Source of the DNA: JAUIEH01 sp964483375
GTDB lineage: Bacteria > Pseudomonadota > Alphaproteobacteria > Caulobacterales > Maricaulaceae
NCBI GenBank assembly: GCA_964483375.1
Contig: CAZABJ010000027.1
Coordinates: 1-35,548 of the forward strand
Length of the DNA stretch: 35,548 nucleotides
Direction: 5' to 3'
The position numbers and the translations under genes are program-made. The notes beneath the pieces were generated by a model. It made no database searches and was not told where the DNA came from. It saw nothing but the letters and a program-made list of their open reading frames with translations. This document shows, piece by piece, positions 7,762 through 15,046 of this stretch; position 1 is the first letter of the stretch; every line of letters begins with the position of its first letter.

Positions 7762-8729
7762 GCGCGTTCGATTTCGCCTTTCAAATCGACCCGATTGACC
7801 GCATCTCGCCCGCCGGCGACACCAGTTTCGCCCTGATGCTGGAGGCCCAAGCCCGCGGCCATGCGGTGTCTTGGTTTCACCCTTCCGACCTCGTCTACCA
7901 AGACGGCGTGGTGAGCGCCCCGCTGCGCCGGGTGCGGGTGCGCGACCAAGCGTCGGACTTTTATGACGAGCTTTCGCGCGAGAGGCGGGACCTAGCGGAT
8001 GTGGACGCGGTGTTCATCCGCCAAGACCCCCCCTTCGACACCGCCTATCTCGCCAACACCCTTCTCCTCGACCTCATCGCCGAGCGCACCTTGGTGCTCA
8101 ACGACCCCGCCGCCTTACGCGACGTGTCTGAAAAGCTTTCCGCGCTCAGTTTCCCCGACCTCATGCCCTCAACGCTGGTCGGGCGGGACAAAGAGGCGAT
8201 CCTGGCGTTCGCCGCGCAGTATGACGAAGTCGTCGTCAAATCCCTGTTCGCAGGCGGCGGCGAGGCGGTGAGCCGGTGCAAATCCGACCCCGCCCTGCTC
8301 GGCCCGCATCTGGACGAGAAACTCGCCGCCTTCGCCCCAGAACCCATCATGGTGCAGGCCTTTCTGCCCGCGGCGCCCAAGGATGGCGACAAACGCGTGA
8401 TGTTTTTGGACGGCGAAGTCGTGGGCGTGTTGCGGCGGATCCCCGCTGAGGGCGAGTTTCGCGCGAACATCCATGTGGGCGGGCGCGCAGAGCTCGGCGA
8501 TTTGACCGACGACGAACGAAAAACCTGCGAGGCGGTCGGCGTTTATCTTCGCGCGGCAGGCGTTTTTTACGCCGGCATCGACCTGCTTGACGGCCGCTTG
8601 ATCGAAATCAACGTCACCTCGCCGACGCTTATGCGCGAACTCAAACGCTGCGGCGGCCCGGACGTGGCTCGCCTCTACATGGACCGCCTCGAAACGAAGC
8701 TCGCCCAGCGCCTGCCATCGGCGCGCTGA
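7758..8729 (+). CDS. gshB: Glutathione synthetase
   Basis: This cytoplasmic enzyme joins gamma-glutamylcysteine and glycine using ATP, the last step of glutathione synthesis. The 323-residue sequence follows the bacterial GshB pattern throughout: DPIDRISPAGDTSFALMLEAQ at the N-terminus, FIRQDPPFDTAYL, LNDPAALRDVSEKL, the ATP-grasp lysine region VVVKSLFAGGGEAV, DGDKRVMFLDGE, and the metal-binding end LIEINVTSPTLMREL. Length matches the family. It starts by a 4-nt ATGA overlap with the membrane protein gene. gshB is more often a stand-alone gene or near gshA or an rRNA methylase gene, so sitting last in a peptidase-nitrilase operon is unusual. Confidence 0.97.
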   Translation: MSAFDFAFQIDPIDRISPAGDTSFALMLEAQARGHAVSWFHPSDLVYQDGVVSAPLRRVRVRDQASDFYDELSRERRDLADVDAVFIRQDPPFDTAYLANTLLLDLIAERTLVLNDPAALRDVSEKLSALSFPDLMPSTLVGRDKEAILAFAAQYDEVVVKSLFAGGGEAVSRCKSDPALLGPHLDEKLAAFAPEPIMVQAFLPAAPKDGDKRVMFLDGEVVGVLRRIPAEGEFRANIHVGGRAELGDLTDDERKTCEAVGVYLRAAGVFYAGIDLLDGRLIEINVTSPTLMRELKRCGGPDVARLYMDRLETKLAQRLPSAR

Positions 8730-8811
8730 CGGGCTTAGGTCGAAAATCGCATAGCCGGGTTTCGCGAGCGCTTCCGCCGTCGGCGTCAGCGCGCTATGCC
8801 TTCTAACCCGG
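8721..8811. repeat. Crossing complementary segments after gshB
   Basis: Three exact complementary pairs cross each other: an 11-mer (8721-8731 with 8784-8794), GCATAGC (8749-8755) with GCTATGC (8793-8799), and CCGGGTT (8755-8761) with AACCCGG (8805-8811). The first spans the gshB stop. The order A-B-C-A'-B'-C' permits a pseudoknot or alternative hairpins rather than one nested stem. No T-run follows. The rest of the 200-nt gap before the FkbM gene shows nothing else I can support. Confidence 0.4.
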
Positions 8812-8931
8812 CGCGCGGTGTTAGGCCGCAACGCCGTCGCTCGCTCTTTTTTGTTTCGCCGCCCCGGACATGGCCGCCCACTGCGCGGCCTGCGGGTTCA
8901 GACCCTGCCGCGTCCAAGCCTTGGAAGTCTC

Positions 8932-9750
8932 ATGAGCCCCGCCGAGCCGCCCTTTGCTGCGCTCTCTCCCAATCTGATGCAGCGCCAGCTCATCGCTTGG
9001 ACGAAATCCACGCCGCCGCGGGGCTTCGGACGCGCGATGACCAGCCCGGCCCGACGCCTTTTGGTGGCGAGCGTAAAATCCGGCATCGATGTGGAGGTCT
9101 ATGGCTTTAAAGCCAGGCTCTATCCAAGGGACAACCTCACCGACAAACGCGCGCTCACCATGCCCCAGCTGATGGACCCTGCCGAACGGGCGGTGCTGGC
9201 GGAGCGCGCAAAAGAAAATTTCGTCTTCATCGATGCAGGCGCGAATACGGGCATTTACTCGCTGTTCGTCGCAACCCAATGCGGACCGTTCGCGCGCGTC
9301 CTCGCCATCGAGCCCGCCCCCGTGGTCAAGGACCGGCTGCGGTTCAACATCGCCGCGAACCGGCTCGACGCCGTCATCACGCATCTCGACGTCGCGCTCG
9401 CCGAGGGCCCTGGCGAAGCGGTGCTGCGTGTGGCTTCGGACAATCGCGGGGAAAGCTCGCTCGCCCGATCTGACGGGGAAGCCGTCACTGTGCCGACGCT
9501 CGGGCTGATTGACGTCATGGAGCGCTATGAGGTTGCGCGCGCCGACGCTCTGAAAATCGACATCGAGGGCGCTGAGGACCGGGTCATTCCCGCCTTTTTC
9601 GCCGCCTGCCCGCCTGAAAGGCTGCCGCGGCTCATTCTGATGGAGACCACGTCGAAAACCTGGCGGATGGACTGCGTCGCCGCGGCGAAGGCAATCGGCT
9701 ACCGCACAGCGCTCGACACTGGGCGCAATGTCGCCCTAACCCTCGACTGA
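8932..9750 (+). CDS. FkbM-family SAM-dependent methyltransferase
   Basis: The 272-residue protein has a Rossmann-type methyltransferase core. The SAM loop is FIDAGANTGIYSLF (Asp101 on), followed by LAIEPAP, the strand and motif DALKIDIEGAE that is characteristic of FkbM proteins, and a late LILMETT strand. FkbM enzymes methylate hydroxyls on polyketides, sugars and other small molecules; the acceptor here is unknown. I start at ATG 8932 because GGAAG lies 4 nt upstream and the sequence before it is low-complexity; a GTG at 8818 would be the far alternative. It stands alone between a structured intergenic region and the large repeat protein. Confidence 0.9.
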   Translation: MSPAEPPFAALSPNLMQRQLIAWTKSTPPRGFGRAMTSPARRLLVASVKSGIDVEVYGFKARLYPRDNLTDKRALTMPQLMDPAERAVLAERAKENFVFIDAGANTGIYSLFVATQCGPFARVLAIEPAPVVKDRLRFNIAANRLDAVITHLDVALAEGPGEAVLRVASDNRGESSLARSDGEAVTVPTLGLIDVMERYEVARADALKIDIEGAEDRVIPAFFAACPPERLPRLILMETTSKTWRMDCVAAAKAIGYRTALDTGRNVALTLD

Positions 9751-9836
9751 CAATCAAATTTTCGAGGCGGGAACCTAATTCCGCCGCATCGCTGCGCCAC
9801 AGGGCGGGCAAGCATGGGTGAGCGAGGACTACCACC

Positions 9837-12800
9837 ATGAGCGACACTGAAATGACGGCGCCGGACGCGAACCGCCCTCAGCAGACCGGCGCTGACAAGC
9901 CCCCGACGTCAAACCTGGCGACGCTGGCCCTCGCCTTGGCGCTCGGCGCTGGGGCCGGCGGCGTCACGGGCTTTCTCGCCGGCTCAGGCGGCGCGCCCCA
10001 GACCGAAATCGCACAGGGCGAAGGGAGTGACGGACCGCTCGCCGCACTCGCCCAGCGCGCCCGCGCCGTCGCGGTCGACGCCGAAGCTCAAGCCGACCGC
10101 CGAGCCTTCGCCTTCAACCAGCTCGCGCTTTATGACCCCACAGCGGCGAGTGAAGCCGCGCTTGACCTGGTCACCGACCCCGCCGCGCCCGACGCGCTGC
10201 GCTTCGCGGCCTTGCGCGCTTACGAAACCCCTCAAGGCGGCGACGACGCGGCGATGAGCGCGGCGGTGCTCGACGGCTTGGCCGCGCAAACCGACGGCGT
10301 GACGGAAGCGTCGCTCGCCGCCCATCGCGCCTTTTTCGCCGGACGAGACGATGACGACCTGGCGGCGGTGACGGCTTGGTTCGCCAACCGAGAGCCTGAT
10401 GACGGGTTCGCCCGCGCCGCAGACGCCGCGCTAGCGATGGCCGATGGCGCGTTCTTGCCCGTGATGGCGGGCTGGGCGGGCTCGGACGACGTCGCGCGCA
10501 GCGAGCTGGCCTGGTCGCGCCTTGGGGCGCTCGACCAGGAAGCGGGGTTCGGCGAGGCGGGCAGACGGGAAGCCCTGGGCGAACTCATCGCCGCGCTCGA
10601 GCCCCTGATCGCGCGCGGGCCCCAACCTGTCGAGCGCGATATCGCAGGGGTGGCTGAGAGCTACGCGCGCGAAATCTACGACGCCATCCTGACCAGAGAC
10701 GTTGCGACGCTCTCCAGACTGCGCTTGCGCGCGGGCGATTACGCCAATCCCCAGCTGACCGTTTTGTTCGACTATATCTTCGCGGGAGGCCAACCCACCG
10801 CGTTTGAGCTTGAGCAATTGGGCTACGAACTTCCCTCTTTCGAGGCGCTGGAGACGTTCCTTGTCGGGGGCTACGGCGTCGCCGGAGCAGGCGCCGCGCC
10901 AGATCCTTACCGCCCCTATCGCGAGGCCGTCGCGGCGATGATGCGCGCGGAGCCTTCAGATTGGTCCGATGCGATAGCGCCGGCGTTGCGGGCCTTGCCC
11001 GACAGCGCGAACGGGCGTGAGGCGGCGAGCCTGGTGGTTGCGGCATGGCTGTCGCGCCTCGGTGATGCGCCCGACCCGGTTTTGGTTGAAGGCACGCTCG
11101 CCTATGCCGGAGAAAACCCTGAGGCGTTCTCTGAGGAAGCCGCCTTTCTGCGTTTGTCGTCGATGATGTCGGAGCGCGCCGCTCTGGAGCCAGAGGGCGC
11201 ATTCGCCCAAGCCGCGGTGTTCTACCGGGCGGCTCTGGCGGCGGACCAAACCGACGCCTTTGACGCCTTTATCGGCACAGCCATCGCCGCCGCGCTTGCC
11301 GAGCTCGCCGAGGACCCCGCGGCGAGCGGCCTGGAGCCTCTGCGCGAAGCCGCCATCGGCGCAGCGATGACCGACGCGCAGCGCGCCGGGTTCAATCGCG
11401 CTTTGGCGATCGCCGGGCTCAACGCGTTCGCCCCCGAGGCCGTCGCCTACATCTATGAAGCGCCTTCGCTCGAGCGCGCAGTGACCAACATCGTCGCACA
11501 AGCGCGGGAAGGAACCGTCGAAGCCCGCCGGGTCGCGGCGATCGACTTGCTCCGCGCTCTGGTGGAGGGCGCCGCCGGCGCGGGCGCGGCGTTCTCTACG
11601 CCGCTTGAAGCCGCCGCGCTTGCCGCTTTCGAGCCCCGCGCCATCGAACTCGGCGCGGATGCGGGCGAGGGCCCAAGCGCTCGGGAACGCGACCGGGCGG
11701 ATGATCTTCGCGCCGCGGCGGCGCGAGAGTTTGATTGGCCGAGCCGCTTTCGCGACGCGTCCTTCGACCTCGCCGCCGGCTCAGAGGCCGCCTTCGCGGA
11801 TCTGACCGACGACAATGGGTCGTATTGGCTGCATGTTCTCGGCGAGCCCAATGTCATCGCGGGTCTGGACGTGGACGGTCAAATCAGCGCGGCGCTGGTG
11901 GTCTCGGAGGACGGCGAAATCCTCTCCGGGGAGACCCTCGACCCCTCCGAGGATGAAACCGCGACCGTTCTCGCGCCGACGGACTCTCAAGGATTGGGCG
12001 CCTATTTCCGCGTTACGCCGCGAACGCTGAGCGACGGCGCGATGGTCCGCCATGCGAGCTCGCCCGTGCTTGATCTCGCCGCCGCTCTGCGCCGTCTCGA
12101 CGCGCTTGAGGTGGAGCCGGGCGTCGTCTATGCGCTCGACACCGCGGCAAGCGAAGTGGAGCGCGGCTGGGTCCGGCTCACAGCGAGCGAAGACGCGACG
12201 TTTGTGGTGCGGACGTTCGATCTCGACGACCAAGCCGACACCACTCTGGAAGCCTTCGTCGCCGAAAGCGCGACTTCCTTGCAACGCAATGACGACGGCG
12301 GAGAGGGTCTCGCCTCCCAACTCACGCTGTCGGCCAACGCCGGGGACAGCTTCGACATCGCCATCGGGCATTTCGCCCGCAATCTGGGCGCGTTCCGGTT
12401 CACCATCGACCAGTTGCCCCCGACCGTGCGGCTCCAAAACGCCGTCGACCGGAATGCGGCCATCACGCTCTCGCTGGATGAAGAGCATGCGATGGATTCC
12501 GTCGGCATCGAAGGCGGTTGGATCCGCTTCCGCGCGCCGCAAGACGCAAGCTACGTGATCGAAACCTACAACCTGGTTGAGGTGGACACGACGCTGAACG
12601 CCTTTCTGGGCGAAACCGACATCGGCTATGACGACGACGGCGCCGCGGAATCCCTCGCCTCACGGCTGGAGATCCAGGGCGAAGCGGGACAAGTTTATGA
12701 CGTCCGCGTCGCGCATTTCGCCGGCAACACCTCAGGCGGGCAGTTCACCCTGCGCATCCGCCAACTCGCGCCCGCCACCGATTTCAGCGACATCTCCAAC

Positions 12801-13130
12801 CGCGCGCGCCCGCTCCTGCTCGCTATCGGCGCGCGTGAGGCGCTCAATGTCGACGCCGGCTCACGCTCGGGCTGGGTAAGCTTCACCGCGCCGGAAGCGG
12901 GTCGCTATGAGGTCGTCACAAGCGATCTCGCCGGCGGCGTGGACACCACGCTCACCGCCTATCGCGGCGATCAAAGCGTAGAGACGGGCTACAACGACGA
13001 CTATGACGGCTCGCTCGCCTCGCGGCTCGTTATCGACGCCGACGCCGGGGAAACCTATGTGCTGCGGGTCGACGACATCGGCTGGGCCGGTGAAGGGCGG
13101 CTCGAAATCCTCGTCCAGCCCTTGCCATAA
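9837..13130 (+). CDS. Large membrane-anchored protein with three PPC-like C-terminal repeats
   Basis: This 1097-residue acidic protein has one transmembrane segment near the N-terminus (about residues 26-48), which would place the rest in the periplasm. Residues about 60-640 are Ala/Glu/Asp-rich and helical, without a family I recognise, perhaps HEAT- or Sel1-like. The C-terminal part contains three beta-rich repeats with core motifs near residues 777, 893 and 1011, about 117 residues apart. Each has GW(V/I)xF/L, then DTTLxAF/Y, an acidic turn such as YDDDG or YNDDYDG, LASRL (LASQL in the first) and AGxxYxxRV. This resembles bacterial pre-peptidase C-terminal (PPC) domains, which are usually attached to secreted enzymes; no catalytic domain is evident. 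AGGA lies 8 nt before the ATG. Confidence 0.85.
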   Translation: MSDTEMTAPDANRPQQTGADKPPTSNLATLALALALGAGAGGVTGFLAGSGGAPQTEIAQGEGSDGPLAALAQRARAVAVDAEAQADRRAFAFNQLALYDPTAASEAALDLVTDPAAPDALRFAALRAYETPQGGDDAAMSAAVLDGLAAQTDGVTEASLAAHRAFFAGRDDDDLAAVTAWFANREPDDGFARAADAALAMADGAFLPVMAGWAGSDDVARSELAWSRLGALDQEAGFGEAGRREALGELIAALEPLIARGPQPVERDIAGVAESYAREIYDAILTRDVATLSRLRLRAGDYANPQLTVLFDYIFAGGQPTAFELEQLGYELPSFEALETFLVGGYGVAGAGAAPDPYRPYREAVAAMMRAEPSDWSDAIAPALRALPDSANGREAASLVVAAWLSRLGDAPDPVLVEGTLAYAGENPEAFSEEAAFLRLSSMMSERAALEPEGAFAQAAVFYRAALAADQTDAFDAFIGTAIAAALAELAEDPAASGLEPLREAAIGAAMTDAQRAGFNRALAIAGLNAFAPEAVAYIYEAPSLERAVTNIVAQAREGTVEARRVAAIDLLRALVEGAAGAGAAFSTPLEAAALAAFEPRAIELGADAGEGPSARERDRADDLRAAAAREFDWPSRFRDASFDLAAGSEAAFADLTDDNGSYWLHVLGEPNVIAGLDVDGQISAALVVSEDGEILSGETLDPSEDETATVLAPTDSQGLGAYFRVTPRTLSDGAMVRHASSPVLDLAAALRRLDALEVEPGVVYALDTAASEVERGWVRLTASEDATFVVRTFDLDDQADTTLEAFVAESATSLQRNDDGGEGLASQLTLSANAGDSFDIAIGHFARNLGAFRFTIDQLPPTVRLQNAVDRNAAITLSLDEEHAMDSVGIEGGWIRFRAPQDASYVIETYNLVEVDTTLNAFLGETDIGYDDDGAAESLASRLEIQGEAGQVYDVRVAHFAGNTSGGQFTLRIRQLAPATDFSDISNRARPLLLAIGAREALNVDAGSRSGWVSFTAPEAGRYEVVTSDLAGGVDTTLTAYRGDQSVETGYNDDYDGSLASRLVIDADAGETYVLRVDDIGWAGEGRLEILVQPLP

Positions 13131-13158
13131 ACGCCGCAGGCCAGCCACCATCGCCTAT

Positions 13159-13193
13159 CGGCCGCGAGGCGCCTCCCTCGCGGCCGTTCTCTT
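13159..13193 (+). terminator. Strong hairpin (terminator or attenuator) before speE
   Basis: A perfect 11-bp stem (13159-13169 with 13176-13186, arm CGGCCGCGAGG) encloses a 6-nt loop and is followed by TTCTCTTC. It lies 28 nt after the stop of the PPC-repeat gene and only about 15 nt before the speE Shine-Dalgarno. It looks like a rho-independent terminator, but there is no room for a promoter between it and speE, so partial readthrough is likely. Confidence 0.75.
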
Positions 13194-13201
13194 CACTGGA
13201 G

Positions 13202-13215
13202 GGAGGCCTTCCCTG
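13202..13215 (+). promoter_or_regulatory. Shine-Dalgarno pointing to a CTG start codon
   Basis: GGAGG (13202-13206, within GGAGGGAGG) is followed after 6 nt by CTG (13213-13215), in frame with the whole speE homology. No in-frame ATG, GTG or TTG occurs between the end of the previous gene and this point. Confidence 0.7.
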
Positions 13216-14082
13216 AGCGTTATCGAAACCCAGCGCTTTTTCGAGCGACACGACGAATCCTACGGCGCGTATTTCGAGGCCGTGGCCGATCTGGAAACCG
13301 TCAGATCTTCGTTCCAAGAGATCCACGTCTTTGAAACCGCCGCCCATGGCCGGATCATGATGATCGACGGCCTGACGATGCTCACCGACCACACGCACCA
13401 CGTGTATCACGAGCTGATGACGCACGCCCCGATGGCCTGCGTTCCCGAGCCGCGCGCGGCGTTGGTGATCGGGGGCGGCGACGGCGGCGCGGTGAGCGAG
13501 CTCGTCAAGTATCCTCAGCTAGAGCGCATCGTTCTCGCCGAGCTTGACGGCGCGGTCATCGAAGTGGCCCGGCGCTGGTTTCCGGAGATTTCCGCGGGCT
13601 TGGACGATCCGCGCGTGGAGATCCGCGTGGGCGACGGCGCCGCTTACCTCGCCGAGCAGGAGAGCGCCTTTGACGTCGTGGTGATCGATTCCACCGACAT
13701 CTGCGACGAAGTCGCCGACACCGAAGTCGCCTCCCCGCTCGCCACTGACGCCTTTTACGCCGCGCTCAAACGCGCGCTCAAACCGAAAGGGGTCGCCTCC
13801 CAGGTGCTTGGGAGCCCCTTCTTTTATCGGGACTCTTTGGCTGCGTTGCTCAAGCGCTTGAACGGGCTTTGGGGCGAAAACGGCTTCCAGGTCATGCGCA
13901 TGCCGACCCCGTTTTACATCACCGGCGAATGGGCTGCGGGCCTCTACACCGAAGACGGCGCGCTTGATCCCGCCTATCTCACCGCGCCGGCCGCCTCCCT
14001 GCGACATGTCAATCCAGACGTCCTGCGGGGCGCGCTCGCAGAAACCAACGATATCAAACGCATGAGGGGACGCACGGTCTAA
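13213..14082 (+). CDS. speE: Spermidine synthase-like aminopropyltransferase, apparent CTG start
   Basis: The product of about 289 residues matches SpeE, which transfers aminopropyl from decarboxylated SAM to putrescine in the cytoplasm. Seen are YGAYFEAVADLETVRSSFQ, IMMIDGLTMLT, YHELMTHAPM, the SAM loop VIGGGDGGAVSELVKYP, LAELDGAVIEVARRWFP and VVVIDSTD. After that aspartate the usual D-P-x-G-P-A/G-E loop is replaced by DICDEVADTEVASPL, so the amine substrate may differ. Comparison with E. coli SpeE puts the N-terminus at LSVIETQ, i.e. at CTG 13213 behind a strong ribosome-binding site. The next internal Met would remove about 50 conserved residues. The pirin gene starts on the last base of its stop. 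No speD is seen in the window. Confidence 0.88.
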   Translation: MSVIETQRFFERHDESYGAYFEAVADLETVRSSFQEIHVFETAAHGRIMMIDGLTMLTDHTHHVYHELMTHAPMACVPEPRAALVIGGGDGGAVSELVKYPQLERIVLAELDGAVIEVARRWFPEISAGLDDPRVEIRVGDGAAYLAEQESAFDVVVIDSTDICDEVADTEVASPLATDAFYAALKRALKPKGVASQVLGSPFFYRDSLAALLKRLNGLWGENGFQVMRMPTPFYITGEWAAGLYTEDGALDPAYLTAPAASLRHVNPDVLRGALAETNDIKRMRGRTV

Positions 14083-14960
14083 TGCCTGTTGAACTCGTCA
14101 TCACCCCCCGCCCCAAAGACCTCGGCGGCTTCACGGTGAAGCGCGCGCTCCCCTACGCCAAACGGCGGACGGTCGGCCCGTTCATTTTCTGGGACGAGAT
14201 GGGCCCGGGAGAGTTCGCGCCGGGACAGGGCGTGGACGTTCGCCCTCATCCCCATATCGGCCTGGCGACCGTGACCTATCTGTTTGACGGCGAATTGACC
14301 CATTCCGACACCACCGGCGCGGTCCAGTCCATCCGTCCCGGCGACGTCAATTGGATGACGGCCGGCCGCGGCATCGTGCATTCCGAGCGCACCGGAGCGG
14401 AGCCGCGCGCGGCGGGGCATAGGCTGCACGGCATCCAATCCTGGGTCGCCTTGCCGGTCGAGCATGAGGACGACCCGCCCTCCTTCATCCACCATCCCGC
14501 CGCCACCCTCCCCTCGCCCGAGCCCGGTCTTGTGGTGATTGCGGGGACGGCCTTCGGCGCGGCCTCTCCGGTCTCCTTCCCCGCTCCGATCTTCTATGTC
14601 CGCGCGGATTTGGAGCCGGGCCGCAGCATCGCCCTTCCCGACTATCCAGAACGCGCGATTTACGTGGTGTCCGGCGAGGTCGAGAGCGACGGCGGCGCGC
14701 ACGGTCCCGGAGACCTTGCCGTCTTTGGCGAGGGTGACGCGGAGATCACGGCGCACGATGAGAGCCGCGTCATGCTGTTCGGCGGCGCGCCGATCGGCCA
14801 GCGCTTCATCGACTGGAACTTCGTCTCCAGCGAAAAGGCGAAAATCGAACAAGCCGCCGCTGATTGGACCGCGTCGGCCGCAGCGGGTTTTCGCGATACG
14901 CGATTTTCTCTTCCTGCAGGCGAGACCGAGCACATTCCGCTGCCTTCCTTGGCCCCGTAG
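14082..14960 (+). CDS. Pirin-family bicupin protein
   Basis: The 292-residue protein has the pirin double cupin. Metal ligands are visible at His56 and His58 (DVRPHPHIGLATVTY), His100 and Glu102 (GRGIVHSERTG), the normal set for iron. Other family marks are GPFIFWDEMGPG, HRLHGIQSWVALP and the C-terminal LFGGAPIGQRFIDWNFV. Some pirins have quercetin dioxygenase activity and others bind regulators, so the role is open. It overlaps speE by one base and is probably translated with it. Length fits the family. Confidence 0.93.
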   Translation: MPVELVITPRPKDLGGFTVKRALPYAKRRTVGPFIFWDEMGPGEFAPGQGVDVRPHPHIGLATVTYLFDGELTHSDTTGAVQSIRPGDVNWMTAGRGIVHSERTGAEPRAAGHRLHGIQSWVALPVEHEDDPPSFIHHPAATLPSPEPGLVVIAGTAFGAASPVSFPAPIFYVRADLEPGRSIALPDYPERAIYVVSGEVESDGGAHGPGDLAVFGEGDAEITAHDESRVMLFGGAPIGQRFIDWNFVSSEKAKIEQAAADWTASAAAGFRDTRFSLPAGETEHIPLPSLAP

Positions 14961-15046
14961 CGTTTGCCCGCTTGCGCCTCGGCTTGAGCCATGCAGCATG
15001 CGGATAAACACAGAAACGCCAAAAACACTCTTGGGGAGGAATGCTG

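Noticed and set aside
9765..9784. GGGAACC in the gap before the PPC-repeat gene as a stress-sigma (EcfG-type) promoter
   Set aside because: No CGTT-like -10 occurs at the expected distance; the sequence is more simply a small imperfect hairpin.
13003..13212. ATG at 13003 as the start of speE
   Set aside because: It would overlap the preceding gene by 128 nt, has no ribosome-binding site, and adds residues without SpeE similarity.
15041..15046. First ATG (15041) as start of the M28 peptidase
   Set aside because: Only 1 nt separates it from the GGAGG; the ATG at 15047 has proper spacing.
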